From the NCBI GenBank assembly GCA_947561585.1, contig CANNZV010001114.1, positions 235,089-299,088 of the forward strand: 64,000 nt of DNA, written 5' to 3'. Below are positions 35,210 to 45,963 of the stretch, piece after piece. Source of the DNA: Caprella mutica (Eukaryota; Arthropoda; Malacostraca; Amphipoda; Caprellidae). The translations under genes were made by a program, and so were the position numbers. How positions within the stretch are numbered: position 1 is the stretch's first letter; every line of letters begins with the position of its first letter. The notes below the pieces were generated by a model. That model saw only the letters and a program-made list of their open reading frames with translations. It did not search any database and was not told the origin of the DNA.

Positions 35210-35995
35210 AGTGAGGACTGGCGCGCACAGACCAGTCCCTAGGTTACTAAGCAAACTTTTAAAGGCTAGGTTACTAGAGTTAATGAAATATAAATGAAGT
35301 TTATACATAGAAAATTGTTGTGGAGAGAATTCAGTTATTTCACACTAGTGTACTTTCTCGTTAAGAATAATGGGTTTTCAATAGTATAAATATTGGTGTA
35401 AATTACCCGTTAAAAGTGTACTTTCCAGTTAAAATATAAATATAAGAACAAAATGATCATATCAATATATGTTAAAAATCATAGCTCATATAGTTTTTCC
35501 GATATGATCGACATTGCAAGTGGAGCTGTCCGATAATTCGTAACTTACCCTATTTATTTCGAACAATGTATAAATTATTACTCAACTTACTTTATTTGAT
35601 TAGTTTGTATTCATGATACAGCTTGCAATAAACATATATAAATTTATTATCATTCTGAAAAGCTGGACACCAAATAAATAAATTATCAAATATTTTTTTG
35701 ATAAACAAATGAATAAACACAGGAAGGAAATTATTAGGATAGACTATCAAGCAATTAGGGTCATATTTTCATGCATTTTCTATATTCTGGCAAACTAATA
35801 TTGGAGCAAGTAAAGATGACGGACCAGGGTCCGTTTACTTAACTAGTTTAAATTCTGGTCCGTTATGTTTACTAGCTTCATTTCTGGTCCGTTAACTTTA
35901 CTTGCTCCCTAATATTATTCAATTAGTGTACACTAATGGATTGAGAGACTTTAGTGTGTCTGTTGTCAAATATCAAGTTACTATCACTAATTTAC

Positions 35996-36280
35996 CTCAC
36001 TGATTGCAGGTCATGGAAGATATCATCACTCAAAGGTTGAAAGTTACGATAGCTGTCCATAAGCTGAATGTCAATATCTTTGGTTTCATTCCCATCAACT
36101 CCACTCGAGCGGGCACTTGATTGCTGACTGTAGTTCAGTACTTTGCTTAAGGCAGTCAGGTGGTTGATGTTCTTCACTTCAAATGCTTTGTAGTTCTGCA
36201 ATGCAGGTTCTTCTTGCTTGATAACAGTTTCACTGAAATCAGCTGCGCAGATCATATCAAGATGGTGGACATATTGAGAC
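35996..36280 (-). CDS. NLR-like gene, exon 7 (opening exon of cassette 2)
   Basis: 285 nt between an acceptor (TTCTTCTCTAACTTTCAAAAG) and donor GTAAAT, phase 2 in and out. It encodes SQYVHHLDMICAADFSETVI and ends NFQPLSDDIFHDLQSVR. That ending parallels exon 2 (EFKSFDDDLFKKLKKIK), and both exons precede an exon of the C.I..F.GC type, so exon 7 opens the second cassette as exon 2 opens the first. It is 105 nt shorter than exon 2. Predicted mostly helical; no named domain recognised. Confidence 0.78.
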
Positions 36281-36492
36281 CTTTTGAAAGTTAGAGAAGA
36301 AAATTGCATAAACTATCTAATTACATAAATATTATCTTGAATTGATCTATTTCAAGTTCGATCCTATTATAATTATGTTTGTTACTTCCTTAGTGAGTGA
36401 GTCCGTCCGTTACGCTTTCAGTAATTAGATATATGTAAATTCGGTACGTATGATACAACAAACTAAACATCTTATTGTCATTTATATTTTGA

Positions 36493-36990
36493 ACTATCTA
36501 GCAGTGTGAGAATTGGTCATAATAATAGGGTAAAGGAACTATCTAGCAGTGTGAAAGTCTTTTTGTTGAAACGTCATTTTGTTAAAAAGTCTTTTTGTTA
36601 AAAAGTCTTTTTGTTAAAAGTCTTTTTGTTAAAAGTCTCTTTGTTAAAAAGTCTTTTTGTTAAAAAGTCATTGGTTAAATAGTCTTTTTGTTAAAAAGTC
36701 TTTTTGTTAAAAGTCTTTTTGTTAAAAGTCTCTTTGTTAAAAAGTCTTTTTGTTAAAAAGTCATTGGTTAAAAAGTCTTTTTGTTAAAAAGTCTTTTTGT
36801 TAAAAGTCTTTTTGTTAAAAGTCTTTTTGTTAAAAGTCTCTTTGTTAAAAAGTCTCTTTGTTAAGAAGTCTTTTTGTTAAGAAGTCATTTTGTTTAAAAG
36901 TCTTTTTGTTAAAAAGTCTCTTTGTTTAAAAGTCTTTTTGTTAAAAAGTCTCTTTGTTAAATAGTCTGTTTGTTAAAGTTTTTTTGCTAA
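36493..36990. repeat. AAAAAGTCTTTTTGTT minisatellite
   Basis: About 27 units of 14-16 bp based on AAAGTCTTTTTGTTAA, with CTCTTTG and CATTGG variants, in the intron between exons 6 and 7. Just left of it GAACTATCTAGCAGTGTGA is duplicated (36491 and 36537). Unlike the foldback elements no inverted partner array was seen. Confidence 0.85.
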
Positions 36991-37520
36991 GGGCTCAAAC
37001 ACACTACAAGCGGAGTTGAGCGACGCAAGCGGAGCGCCATTAATGAGGTTTGGTATTCGTATGCAGAGTTTTAATTGGACCATCTAATATATGCAGAGAC
37101 GCGGCGTTCCAAAAAAAACAATTATATTAATGACGCTCCGGTCCGCTTTTTCTAAAATTGCTAAAATTTCGTTTATCTGAAAACTTTTTTTGTTTTCAGG
37201 TCAAGTGAGTGAAGAATAAAGATACCAAGACGGCTTCAATTCATTTGCCTCGTTAATTGTCAAGATGCCATTTCATACAAATAATATTGAAAAATAACAT
37301 TTTGAAGGATATTATTCAGACGTGCAAGTGCGTTGATAATGTATATCAGTAGCTAATGTTTGAATACAGTCGTATATGCATGGGTAATAAATATTTATAA
37401 TACCCTAATTGTATATAGATATTCTGGACTGATTGTTCTCAGATTTATCTTCGTTATCAAAATAGCATGTTTTTTATTGACATAAAGTAAGTTAATTGTC
37501 TATATTGAGTATGTTCTTAC

Positions 37521-37604
37521 CTTGATAGTTCTAGTCTGTAGCAAATTATTTTCCCATCGCTGTGATTGCCTCTGCAAGCTTTGCAGTACTCATTGCGTCC
37601 AGAA
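37521..37604 (-). CDS. NLR-like gene, exon 6 (C/H-rich segment, cassette 1)
   Basis: 84 nt between acceptor TTCTATTTCAG and donor GTAAGA, phase 2 in and out. It encodes SGRNEYCKACRGNHSDGKII plus CYRLELS. The cysteine and histidine spacing CX2CX3HX6C is the same as in exon 11, so it may bind zinc. It follows exon 5 by only 230 bp, a spacing similar to that of exons 10 and 11. Confidence 0.8.
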
Positions 37605-37834
37605 CTGAAATAGAATAAAGTTTAACAGTAATAAATGACTAAACATAGTTGAATTGATAATACATATTTGATTTCGCTAACCAATAACATTTTAATATGA
37701 ATGGAGTCTTGTTCAGATTATCATGGCAGTTTTTTTTACCTAAATAAATCATCTTCATTTACATATATTCAATGATAAATATCTACAGATTTCTAATTTC
37801 GATATAATTTATTCTATCCATTTAACACACTGAC

Positions 37835-37960
37835 CTGAGTTTGACTGCCCTGGTAACTCCATCATTCTCAGTTATGAAATTCTTGGCGCTTAACTTATCC
37901 ACCAACTGTTTGGCTTCAGAAACAGAGAGAGAACATCTCGCTAGATACAGATGAATGAAT
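37835..37960 (-). CDS. NLR-like gene, exon 5 (LRR-like, cassette 1)
   Basis: 126 nt between acceptor CCACTTTACAG and donor GTCAGT, phase 2 in and out. It encodes FIHLYLARCSLSVSEAKQLV, then DKLSAKNFITENDGVTRAVK, then L. The IxLxLxxCxLxxxEAxxLVxKL pattern is what ribonuclease-inhibitor-type leucine-rich repeats of NLR proteins look like. Nearly the same sequence occurs in exon 10. Confidence 0.82.
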
Positions 37961-38100
37961 CTGTAAAGTGGAAACACCAAATACAGTACTTACTATTAGT
38001 ACTGGAAGTAACAGGCGTCATGCAATTGAAATGATATTGACAATGATTTAATTAAGATATTTCACACTGTAATAATCAGTGCGTAGAATAATGTCAAACG

Positions 38101-39245
38101 GGGCAACGACAAAAGCCCACATGACAAAAGCCCACACCGACAAAAGCCCACATCGACAAAAGCCCACACCGACAAAAGCCCACACCGACAAAAGCCCACA
38201 CCGACAAAAGCCCACACCGACAAAAGCCCACACCGACAAAAGCCCACAGCGACGAAAACCAAATTAGTATTCCTGCAATATAAATAATCCATATATGTAA
38301 AGTTGTACAAATAATAATTTAACAGTTTTCTTTCTACGGAATCATTGTAAATTTGTATTATGCACGAAATTAGGGCGCTGCTATCACAGAACTTAATTTT
38401 AAATCACTTTAATTTAAGTACTAAAATTTTAGTATATACTACTGGAACACACCCTTTAGTATATACTAAATATATTTAGTATATACTACTGGAACACACA
38501 ATCCACCCTTCTCCTGATGATGAATAGAAATCTTTATATTCGAAAGCTTGAAATCTGAACAAAACCTTCAATGCAGAGTTTAAATAACCTCTAACACTAC
38601 TGGAACATTTAGTCAGACGTCAGGTAACCAGCAGACATCTTGTTCAGCTAATTGTCATGTAGGATTACTGACCGAAAGGTCATACATCAGCCTCTGTAGA
38701 CTTTGTTAGCTTTAGTCGTAGATTCTATAGCCAAGTTCTTCGTAAATACTTTATTAGGCTATTATTATGTATGCCACTTTTACATGTGTAATTAGTCAAT
38801 TAGTATGGTTGTTGATGTCCTGAATACAGACTTCATTCTAATTTTTCATCAAACCGTGGAGCAACAGTTAGCATATAGTTGTAAAATAACCGAAATGTTT
38901 TGTAGTTCCTTATTCGTATATTGTATTTAACTTGTTCAAGGAAAGCAACGACCTACAATTTATTAATATTTACTCTCAGTTTACATAGTCTAGTGTCTTT
39001 GTGCGCTCTAACAGCGCTCTAATTTAGGCATAATACAAGTTTACAATGATTCCGGAGAAAGAAACTGTTGAACTATTATCTTCCTTCGTTCCAACTTTAC
39101 ATATATGGATTATTTATATTGCAGGAATACTAATTTCATTTTCGTTTGTGTGGGCTTTTGTCGGTGTGGGCTTTTGTCAGTGTGGGCTTTTTTCTGTGTG
39201 GGCTTTTGTCGCTAGGGCTTTTGTCAGGTGGGCTTTTGTCACCCT
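38101..39245. mobile_element. foldback-type element 3, GACAAAAGCCCACACC ends
   Basis: The left array (38105-38255) is about 10 units of CGACAAAAGCCCACAC. The same motif is inverted at 39148-39240 (GTGGGCTTTTGTC, about 5 units). The arrangement matches foldback elements 1 and 2, but no 9-bp duplication was found at the ends. The centre, 38260-39145, contains duplicated TTTAGTATATACTACTGGAACACAC blocks. ORFs through the arrays are low-complexity artefacts. Confidence 0.6.
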
Positions 39246-39589
39246 TTCTGGAATACCATACCGCAGACTATACTCACCATCAATTCAATTCACATTTCCA
39301 GGAAAAAATATAAGACTTATTTATGAAATGAATACGCAACGTAATCCTGTTGTCTTGCTTTTAATTTTTCTATTTTTTTCACATATTTTTAATACATTCA
39401 ATAGTTTCTTCACATGTCCTAAATATTTTCTCTGCTATAAATATCTGTAATAACTTTTGATCCTTCTCATATACAATTAATTTTTTTTAAATTTTATTTT
39501 GCCTGAAAATTTCCATTCAGAATTTCATTAAGTATTATTTTGTTCAATAAAGTTTCTTTATAATTATTTATTTATACTAGAAGAGTGTA

Positions 39590-40080
39590 GGATAGTATCT
39601 TTAACTAATAAGACTATTGAGATTTGAACTATATTTGTGTGAAGCATATTTGTTCCACTTCTATTCTAACCTTATTTTATTTATGCGTTTTCGATTATGT
39701 AATTGTACTGGTTTGAAGTATAATTTCTTGCTTGCTGCTTGGATATCAAGATGAAAACGGATTAACATGCCTACAAGATATAACACATAGCTTACATTAA
39801 AAATTTAATTTTCATACAAATACGAGGCAATTTACTCACACTTGAAACGATTAATGTTTGGATTTGAAGACGGAAATCGATTGCAAGACGGAGCTGGGTT
39901 AATATTTCTACAAGTTATAGCACACACCTTACATTAACAAATGAATTTTTATTGTTGTTACTATATTAACATGTTAAATCATTAATGTGTAAATTGATTT
40001 TATTCTTTGTGCTCATTGTCTTTTTGTTATAAACTATCGTCTCGTATAACACATATTTTTTTCGCCCCTACTTAAAACTC
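39590..40080. repeat. left arm of a 490-bp inverted repeat pair
   Basis: Reverse-complemented at 43100-43590 with roughly 80 percent identity by eye; the best block is ACTATCGTCTCGTATAAC with GTGCTCATTGTCTTTTTGTT. Arms surround RT-like and LINE fragments, so they may be ends of a large TIR element or two independent insertions. Confidence 0.7.
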
Positions 40081-40995
40081 AACTTGCATTCAATTTAAAC
40101 TTAACTATATAATCAGTGTCAAGTCTTTAGACTTGTTTGTTGATTTTTCATGTACCTATTCTTTTTTCTATCTCAATTTTTACTCTTCTCACTTACCTCC
40201 TTCAACAACATCGACACCAACTTTCAATTTCATTGCCACTCATCTTTTCAAAATACCTAACACAATTGATCAAACCCCATTTAGCTCACTGAAACAGCAA
40301 AATAAGTAAGTAAATTAAACTAAACAAGTAAATAAATATCGTATGAATAGTTGAGAAAGTGTGAGATAGGTACTCTAGTATTTAATTTAGTTCGTTGTTT
40401 CTTTTCTCTTTCTATAATAAAGGTTTATTGCTCTTTTTTGACGAGCGCCTATTAGTACTTACCAAAGGTATATTATTTTTACAGCTGTCAGTTAGATCAG
40501 TTTAATTTTCGTGTATGTTATTTTATTCATTAATCCACTACTGATTTTTATTTTGTATCTCTTTTTAGATTACGTGTTCTACCTACCTTAAGGATTGAAA
40601 TAATAAAAGCCTAATGTTCCATTTGGGTTTCCAATTCAAACCTACCTAAGTAACCTGACAAAGACAGAGAACCTAAGAGAAATTTACTCTAATTATGGTG
40701 AAAGATTATAAGTAAGCCAACTAAAGTATTAGGACGGCACAATCAGATACGCGTAACATGAGGCTAAACAGAATTTATTTAATAGTTTAATCTCAAGCAG
40801 AAGTAGTTTAACAATGCTCTTTCCTTAGGTGTTGCACAAAGAAAATGTAAACCAAAAAATATATTTAAACAAATTCACTTACATTTTATTAATCCCCTTA
40901 AAAAGAAACCCTGTGATGAAAATCATAAAATGATTATAGAATATGAAAAATTCTAAATTATTGTTTAGTTAAATAAGAGGTACAATTTATATATT

Positions 40996-42018
40996 TATTT
41001 ATGTCAGCTGTAGAGATGTCAGCTGATTCTTGGGTTCAGGCAACTTTATCGGTTATCTTTGGTGGACTGGGTTGTAGGAGAGCTGGAGATATTGCCTAAC
41101 CTGCTTTTGTGTCTTCAATGTATTCTGTGAGTGATTTGGTTGAAACTATTCTTTCTAATATTAATATAGTATATACCGGAGAGCTTACGGATGCAGTTGG
41201 GACATGGAGGCAGGGTTTACAGGCTGGTCTCCCGGTACCAGTTCATGAGTCCAGTCAAAAAGAATGGGATACATTCATTAATGGAGAGTCTGTTGGCTAG
41301 AGCTGATCAGGTGGCAAAAGCACGACTGTTATCTACATCTCTTAAAGAAACTGGAGTGTGGTTGAACGCGATTCCCATACCGTCATTGGGTACACAGCTT
41401 GATCCAGAGGTCCTGAGGGTAGCCATTGCTCTCAGAGTTGGTGCCAGAGTTTGTGAACCTCATTCTTACCGCTGTGGTAGTGGGATGGATGTCAGAGGAC
41501 TGCATGGCCTGTCTTGTAGGTACAGTTCTGGGCGTCACCCAAGACATGCAGCAATGAATGATGTGGTAAAACAGGCTTTGCAGAGAGCAGGACTCCCTTC
41601 AGTACTTCAGCTTCCTGGGCTTGACAGAGGTGATGGTAAACGCCCAGATGGTATTACTGTGTTTCCTAACATGAATGGAAAGAGTCTGATTTGCGATTGC
41701 ACGTGTGTCGACACATTTGCAGAGACACACCTCAATGATTCCGCAGTTGAGGCCGGATCAGCTGTCAGGGCTGCGGAGAACCGTAAGCGTCATAAATACT
41801 CCGCCCATGGAGATGCATACATATTTGAGCCAATTGTTATAGAGACCACAGGAGCGTACGGTAGTACGACCTCCTTAATTATGAAGTCCATAGGTAGCCG
41901 CCATGTTGAGACAACGAATGATCCAAGGGAGTCTGCCTGGTTCCAACAGCGAATGGCTCTTGCGATCCAGAGATGGTATGCCTTCAGCATCATCTCAGCC
42001 GCGAAGGAGAGGTTTTAG
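40996..42018 (+). pseudogene. C-terminal fragment of a retroelement polyprotein
   Basis: Two frames make one damaged coding stretch. Frame A runs from about 40996 (SADSWVQATLSVIFGGLGCR, an in-frame stop near 41098, then SMYSVSDLVETILSN) to 41300. Frame B is 41191-42018. Frame B holds a cysteine/histidine segment CEPHSYRCGSGMDVRGLHGL followed by SC and GRHPRHAAMND, and then RPDGITVF..KSLICDCTCVDTF, which resembles a PD-(D/E)xK nuclease-like motif. I know this type of sequence as the end of RT-bearing retroelement proteins, but cannot name the clade. The RT core is absent and the frame is broken, so it is not functional. Confidence 0.55.
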
Positions 42019-42159
42019 AGGGTTGGGTCAACCCCTTCAGAGAACTCAACCCCTCATTCGTAGTTCCTGAAGGAATTTCCTCTTTTGTAAAGATTTTATC
42101 CTTCTTGTTTTTAGTGGAAAAATATTGTCTTTTTTGTTTAAAAAATTATTTATATCCAG

Positions 42160-42262
42160 TGGAATTTTCCTCAGTGGAATATTCCCAGTGGAACTTTCCG
42201 CAGTGGAATTTTCTTCAGTGGAATATTCCATAGTGGAACTTTCCTCAGTGGAATTTTCCTAG
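42160..42262. repeat. CAGTGGAATATTCC minisatellite, array 1
   Basis: About seven units of about 14-15 bp alternating CAGTGGAATTTTCC, CAGTGGAATATTCC and CAGTGGAACTTTCC. A related array in the same orientation is at 43797-43960. Confidence 0.85.
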
Positions 42263-42269
42263 AACCAAG

Positions 42270-42870
42270 ATGAGATCAGTTGTATGAAAATACTTGAAGA
42301 ATTAGACATAGCAGAAACACAACTGGTGAATATGATTTTATTGGGCAGGAGGATGGAGAATGGCAGTGGCACCAGACCACTCTTATAGTTAAGTTAGGTA
42401 GTGAGGAGGAAAGAAATAAGATACTGTATTTGACAAATAGACTGAGGAATTCAACAAGATTTAGGAATGTTTATATAAATAGTAATATGACAGCAAATGA
42501 GAGGGTGATTCACAGGATGTTGAGGGTGGAATTGAAGGTGAGAAGATATACAGAAGAGAGCTTTACATTCGTCATAAGAAAGATTGAGAGGGAGGAGGAA
42601 GATTGAAGAAATAACAATGAACCTAAAGTTAGGGGAAATCAGCAAAATTTTCAGGGGGTAATGAGAGGAGGATATGGTGACTGGGGGAGGGGAGCGTCAA
42701 GGGGGTACCTGAGGGAAGCAAGGATGAGGGGAGGTATTGAGGGGGGGGGGGTAATGTGTATAAGATTAATGAATGTGCAGGGATTAAGTATGGGAAAGAG
42801 TACAGAAATATTCGATGTAATTCTAAAACAATACTTTAGAAATTATCATCTTCATATTATATAAGCTTTT
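42270..42870 (+). pseudogene. LINE fragment, upstream of endonuclease domain
   Basis: Decayed coding sequence, broken by stops. Near 42766 the frame reads LMNVQGLSMGKSTEIFDVIL, like the opening of the APE-type endonuclease domain of non-LTR retrotransposons (x-NVxGL..K). The run of GAGGGGG before it may reflect the low-complexity region that precedes the domain. The rest of the domain resumes at 43975, across a 1.1-kb insertion. Confidence 0.4.
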
Positions 42871-43099
42871 GTGATATTCATTACACTGTTCATTTTTAAG
42901 TGGTTTAATAAAATGTAAGTGAATCTAATTATATAAATTTTCTTAATGTACATTTTTTTAGTGCAAAACCTAAGGAAATAGCATTGTTAAGTTACTTTTA
43001 CTTACAAAAAACTGTTAAAGAAATTTTATTTAGCCTCTTGTTCCGAAAATCTGATTATAGTTTAAGTTAATTTTCATTTTGAATGTAAGTTCGAGTTTT

Positions 43100-43590
43100 A
43101 CATAGTGGGCAAATAAAATATGTTATACGAGACGATAGTTTGTAACAAAAAGACAATGAGCACAAATAGTACAATCAATTTACACAGTAATGATTTGAAC
43201 ATGCTAATATTGTAACAACAATAAATAATAATTCATTAATGTTAAGCATGCGCTATATCTTGTAGAAAGATTAATCAAGCTCAGTTTCGAAATCAATTTC
43301 AATCTTCAAATCAACACACTAATCGTTTGAAGCGTGAGTCGATTGCGTCGTATTTAACTGGAAACTATATATTGAATGTAAGCAATGTGTTATACCTTGT
43401 AGGAATATTAATTCATTTTTGTCTTTGTATCCAAGCAGAATGCAAGAAATTAAATTTTAAAACTGTATAATTACATCATGGAAAACACATAAATAAAATA
43501 ATGTAAGGATAGAAGTTGCACAAAAATACTTCACACAAATATAGTTCAAATTTCCATAGCCTTATTGGTTAAAAACACTCTACTAGTACT
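43100..43590. repeat. right arm of the 490-bp inverted repeat pair
   Basis: Partner of 39590-40080. It lies inside the insertion that separates the two LINE endonuclease fragments. Confidence 0.7.
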
Positions 43591-43796
43591 TTCCGCTACA
43601 CTCTACTATGTAACATTGAACAGAGATAAATAATTATTTTAATGAAGTAAATGTTTCCTAACTGTCAACTTAATGGAACAGTATCACCTGATAAGCCAAA
43701 ATAATTTATGAAATATATTTTGGACTGCCATTTGGCAGTATTGTTTCAGAAAATAATGAATACAATGTTGGTTGATTTTTAAATATTGGATTTTGT

Positions 43797-43960
43797 TCAG
43801 TGAAATTTTGTTCAGTGGAATTTTCCCAGTGGAACTTTCCGCAGTGGAATTTTTCAAAGTGGAATATTCCATAGTTAAACTTTCCGCAGTGGAATTTATC
43901 CAGTGGAACTTTCCGCAGTGGAATTTTTCCAGTGGAACTTTCCGCAGTGGAACCTTCTGC
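43797..43960. repeat. CAGTGGAATATTCC minisatellite, array 2
   Basis: About 11 units of the motif found at 42160-42262. Directly followed by the resumed LINE fragment. Confidence 0.85.
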
Positions 43961-43974
43961 GCACCGAAATAGGG

Positions 43975-44423
43975 GTGTGGCAAAGTATGAGGGAGATGCA
44001 GGATAGAAAGGGAGGTGGTCTCATGTGTGCATACAAGAAGAATGATATTATAGATTTGGAAAAGAGAGAGACTAATAGCAGGGACATATTACATTTGAAG
44101 GGGATCATTGAGAAGTTGATAATAACAGTGGTGCTTTTATAGTGTATACCTGAGGACAGGAAATGATGTAGAGATGAAGCTGTTTAACTGGGAAATCATC
44201 AGGGAATGTGAGGCAACTGTGGAAGGGATTGGGGATGAGGAGGGAGTTTTGGTACTTGGTGATTTCAATGGTCGTCTCGGCAATTTAGGTTACTAAGTGG
44301 AAAACCGAAGTGGGAAATTAATAAGCAACTTTATATTTTGTTACACTGTGATGAGAAGTGTAATGGGACTTAATTACACTTGGGAGAGAGCAGGTCAGAA
44401 AAGTGCTATTGTTTATTGACTTG
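43975..44423 (+). pseudogene. LINE endonuclease fragment
   Basis: The frame reads GVWQSMREMQDRKGGGLMCA, then with breaks VLVLGDFNGRLGNLG near 44250. GDFNxxxG is the hallmark of APE-type endonucleases of LINE elements. Several stops make it a relic. It is cut at 44424 by the hAT element and may continue for a short distance after 45645 (GGGAGATTTGTGGAGATG). Confidence 0.55.
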
Positions 44424-45645
44424 GTGATGACTAGAGCCCGGATTTCTATGCCCTTTCAATCTAGGCGAAATAGCACTAAAAACTATGCAAAATATGCTCT
44501 TAAAAATATGCTTTATAGCATATTTATGCTAAATATGCAGTTATAAATTGACTAGTTATACCTCAAATAATGTTTTCTTTATTCAAAATCATTAAAAACA
44601 TGCCGTATGAGTCAAATGGTAGACTTAATTACGTATACTTTTCTTTTATTTTGAGGTTGTATATATGATGTTGAATGGACAAATTATCGAAGTACATTTT
44701 TTTGTAATTATTAAAAATGGAATTGGAAATCGAACCACATTTTGTGCATCGCATCTTTATTAATATATGACAATTAAATAATATAGCAACAAATAGCCAT
44801 AAACGATAATCTCTCAGATTCTCAGTTCTACTAAGAGACAGCTAAAGTTTTATTAATATCTAACAAAATATTAGAACAAGAAAAATAAGTCTCTATATAA
44901 CGATATATGGTAAATAATGAGATCTAATTATTTATTCATCTAGCTAGATAAAAATAATAGTAGCTATATTTAGAATATAAATAATTTAGCAATAAACAAT
45001 TTTAAGTTTTGAAAAGCTTCTTTCTACTTCATTGAAATACATTGCATTTTGTGTTATATTCCTTTCAACCTCTTTCACTCCAGCGATAATGCTTCGTATT
45101 TATTCTATGAGTTGCAATCCAGGATTATTTGCTACAATACGGTTGGTATCATGTTGACATCATCCTCATTCAAATCTACAAAATTTACACTCTTACGCCT
45201 ATGTTTCGCTGTTTTAAACTGTGATACAGCATTTGATTTCTTGTAGCTACTCAGCCTCACATTGCATGGCTTGCATTTCAAAACAACGTTTTCATTGCAT
45301 TCATCAACTAAATTTCGTATCGTGACGTTATCAGACCGCTTAACCTTGGGTATTATTTATTAATGAGTTGTTAAGACTACGAGGACTTGGAAATAAATGA
45401 CTTGCTAAATTATTACAAAAAAAAAAAACTGTAAATAGAAAATGGAGCAACTGTAGCATAAACTCTAATATATCCTGAATAGAGTTTTGCATGCTGTAGC
45501 ATAGACAAAAATATCCTGAAATAGAATTTCATATGCTTTGTATGCAAAATAGATTAATGCCTATAAAGCATAGATCATCTATGCTTTTATAGCTTTCTAT
45601 GCTGTTATTCTGTTAGAGCATAGAAATCCGGGCTCTAGTGATGAC
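44424..45645. mobile_element. hAT-type element with perfect 8-bp target duplication
   Basis: GTGATGAC at 44424-44431 and 45638-45645 flanks a 1206-bp element with perfect 20-bp inverted ends TAGAGCCCGGATTTCTATGC. Sub-terminal GCATA/TATGC motifs are abundant at both ends (TATGCTTTATAGCATATTTATGC; TATGCTTTTATAGC). It contains no intact transposase. It inserted into a dead LINE copy in the intron between exons 4 and 5. Confidence 0.85.
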
Positions 45646-45785
45646 GAATGAGATATTGTATGGGAGATTTGTGGAGATGAAATTATCTTTTCTAAGTAAG
45701 GCTTCATATTACTTTTCCATTGATTTTTGATGTTGATATGTCAATAGATGAAATACTATGGTTTATTATAGTTTCTATCACTCAC

Positions 45786-45963
45786 GTTCTGGAGTCCTCT
45801 GCAGAATCTTTTGGTGATAAGTTGCATAACATTGTGAAGACATTATCTTTAGAGTGAACAGGTATGTCGGTGATATGGAGATGTGGAGGAAAACCATTTC
45901 TGTTACGTGGCAATGGATTCTGGTCATCAGGAGTGAAATTATCACAGAACTTGAAGGTGAACG
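45786..45963 (-). CDS. NLR-like gene, exon 4 (cassette 1)
   Basis: 178 nt between acceptor TATCCGTGCTACAG and donor GTGAGT, phase 1 in, phase 2 out. It encodes FTFKFCDNFTPDDQNPLPRN, then RNGFPPHLHITDIPVHSKDN, then VFTMLCNLSPKDSAEDSR. It aligns without gaps to exon 9 (about one third identical residues). LHITDIPxxSKDNVxxMLxxL fits a leucine-rich-repeat-like strand-helix unit. The intron to exon 5 is 7.8 kb and full of transposons. Confidence 0.8.

Larger units (their letters stand above)
33325..35249. mobile_element. TIR element with TAGTAACCTAGGAACTGGT ends, composite
   Basis: The left end TAGTAACCTAGGAACTGGT is inverted at the right end (ACCAGTCCCTAGGTTACTA), and the inversion continues into CCAGTCCTCA. 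It encloses the second copy of the 2335-2540 repeat (33355-33545), an LTR-like promoter region and a small MITE. No transposase was identified and no target duplication is clear. Confidence 0.55.

Noticed and set aside
20396..37960. Treating exons 5-6 and 10-11 as two separate genes or pseudogenes
   Set aside because: All exons are on one strand, all junction phases match in series, and no in-frame stop or competing start lies between them; one gene with an internal duplication is simpler.
38048..38310. ORFs encoding tandem VWAFVGVGFCRCGLLS-type peptides on the minus strand and a THRQKP-type repeat on the plus strand
   Set aside because: They are translations of the CGACAAAAGCCCACAC array, open in several frames only because the unit lacks stops.
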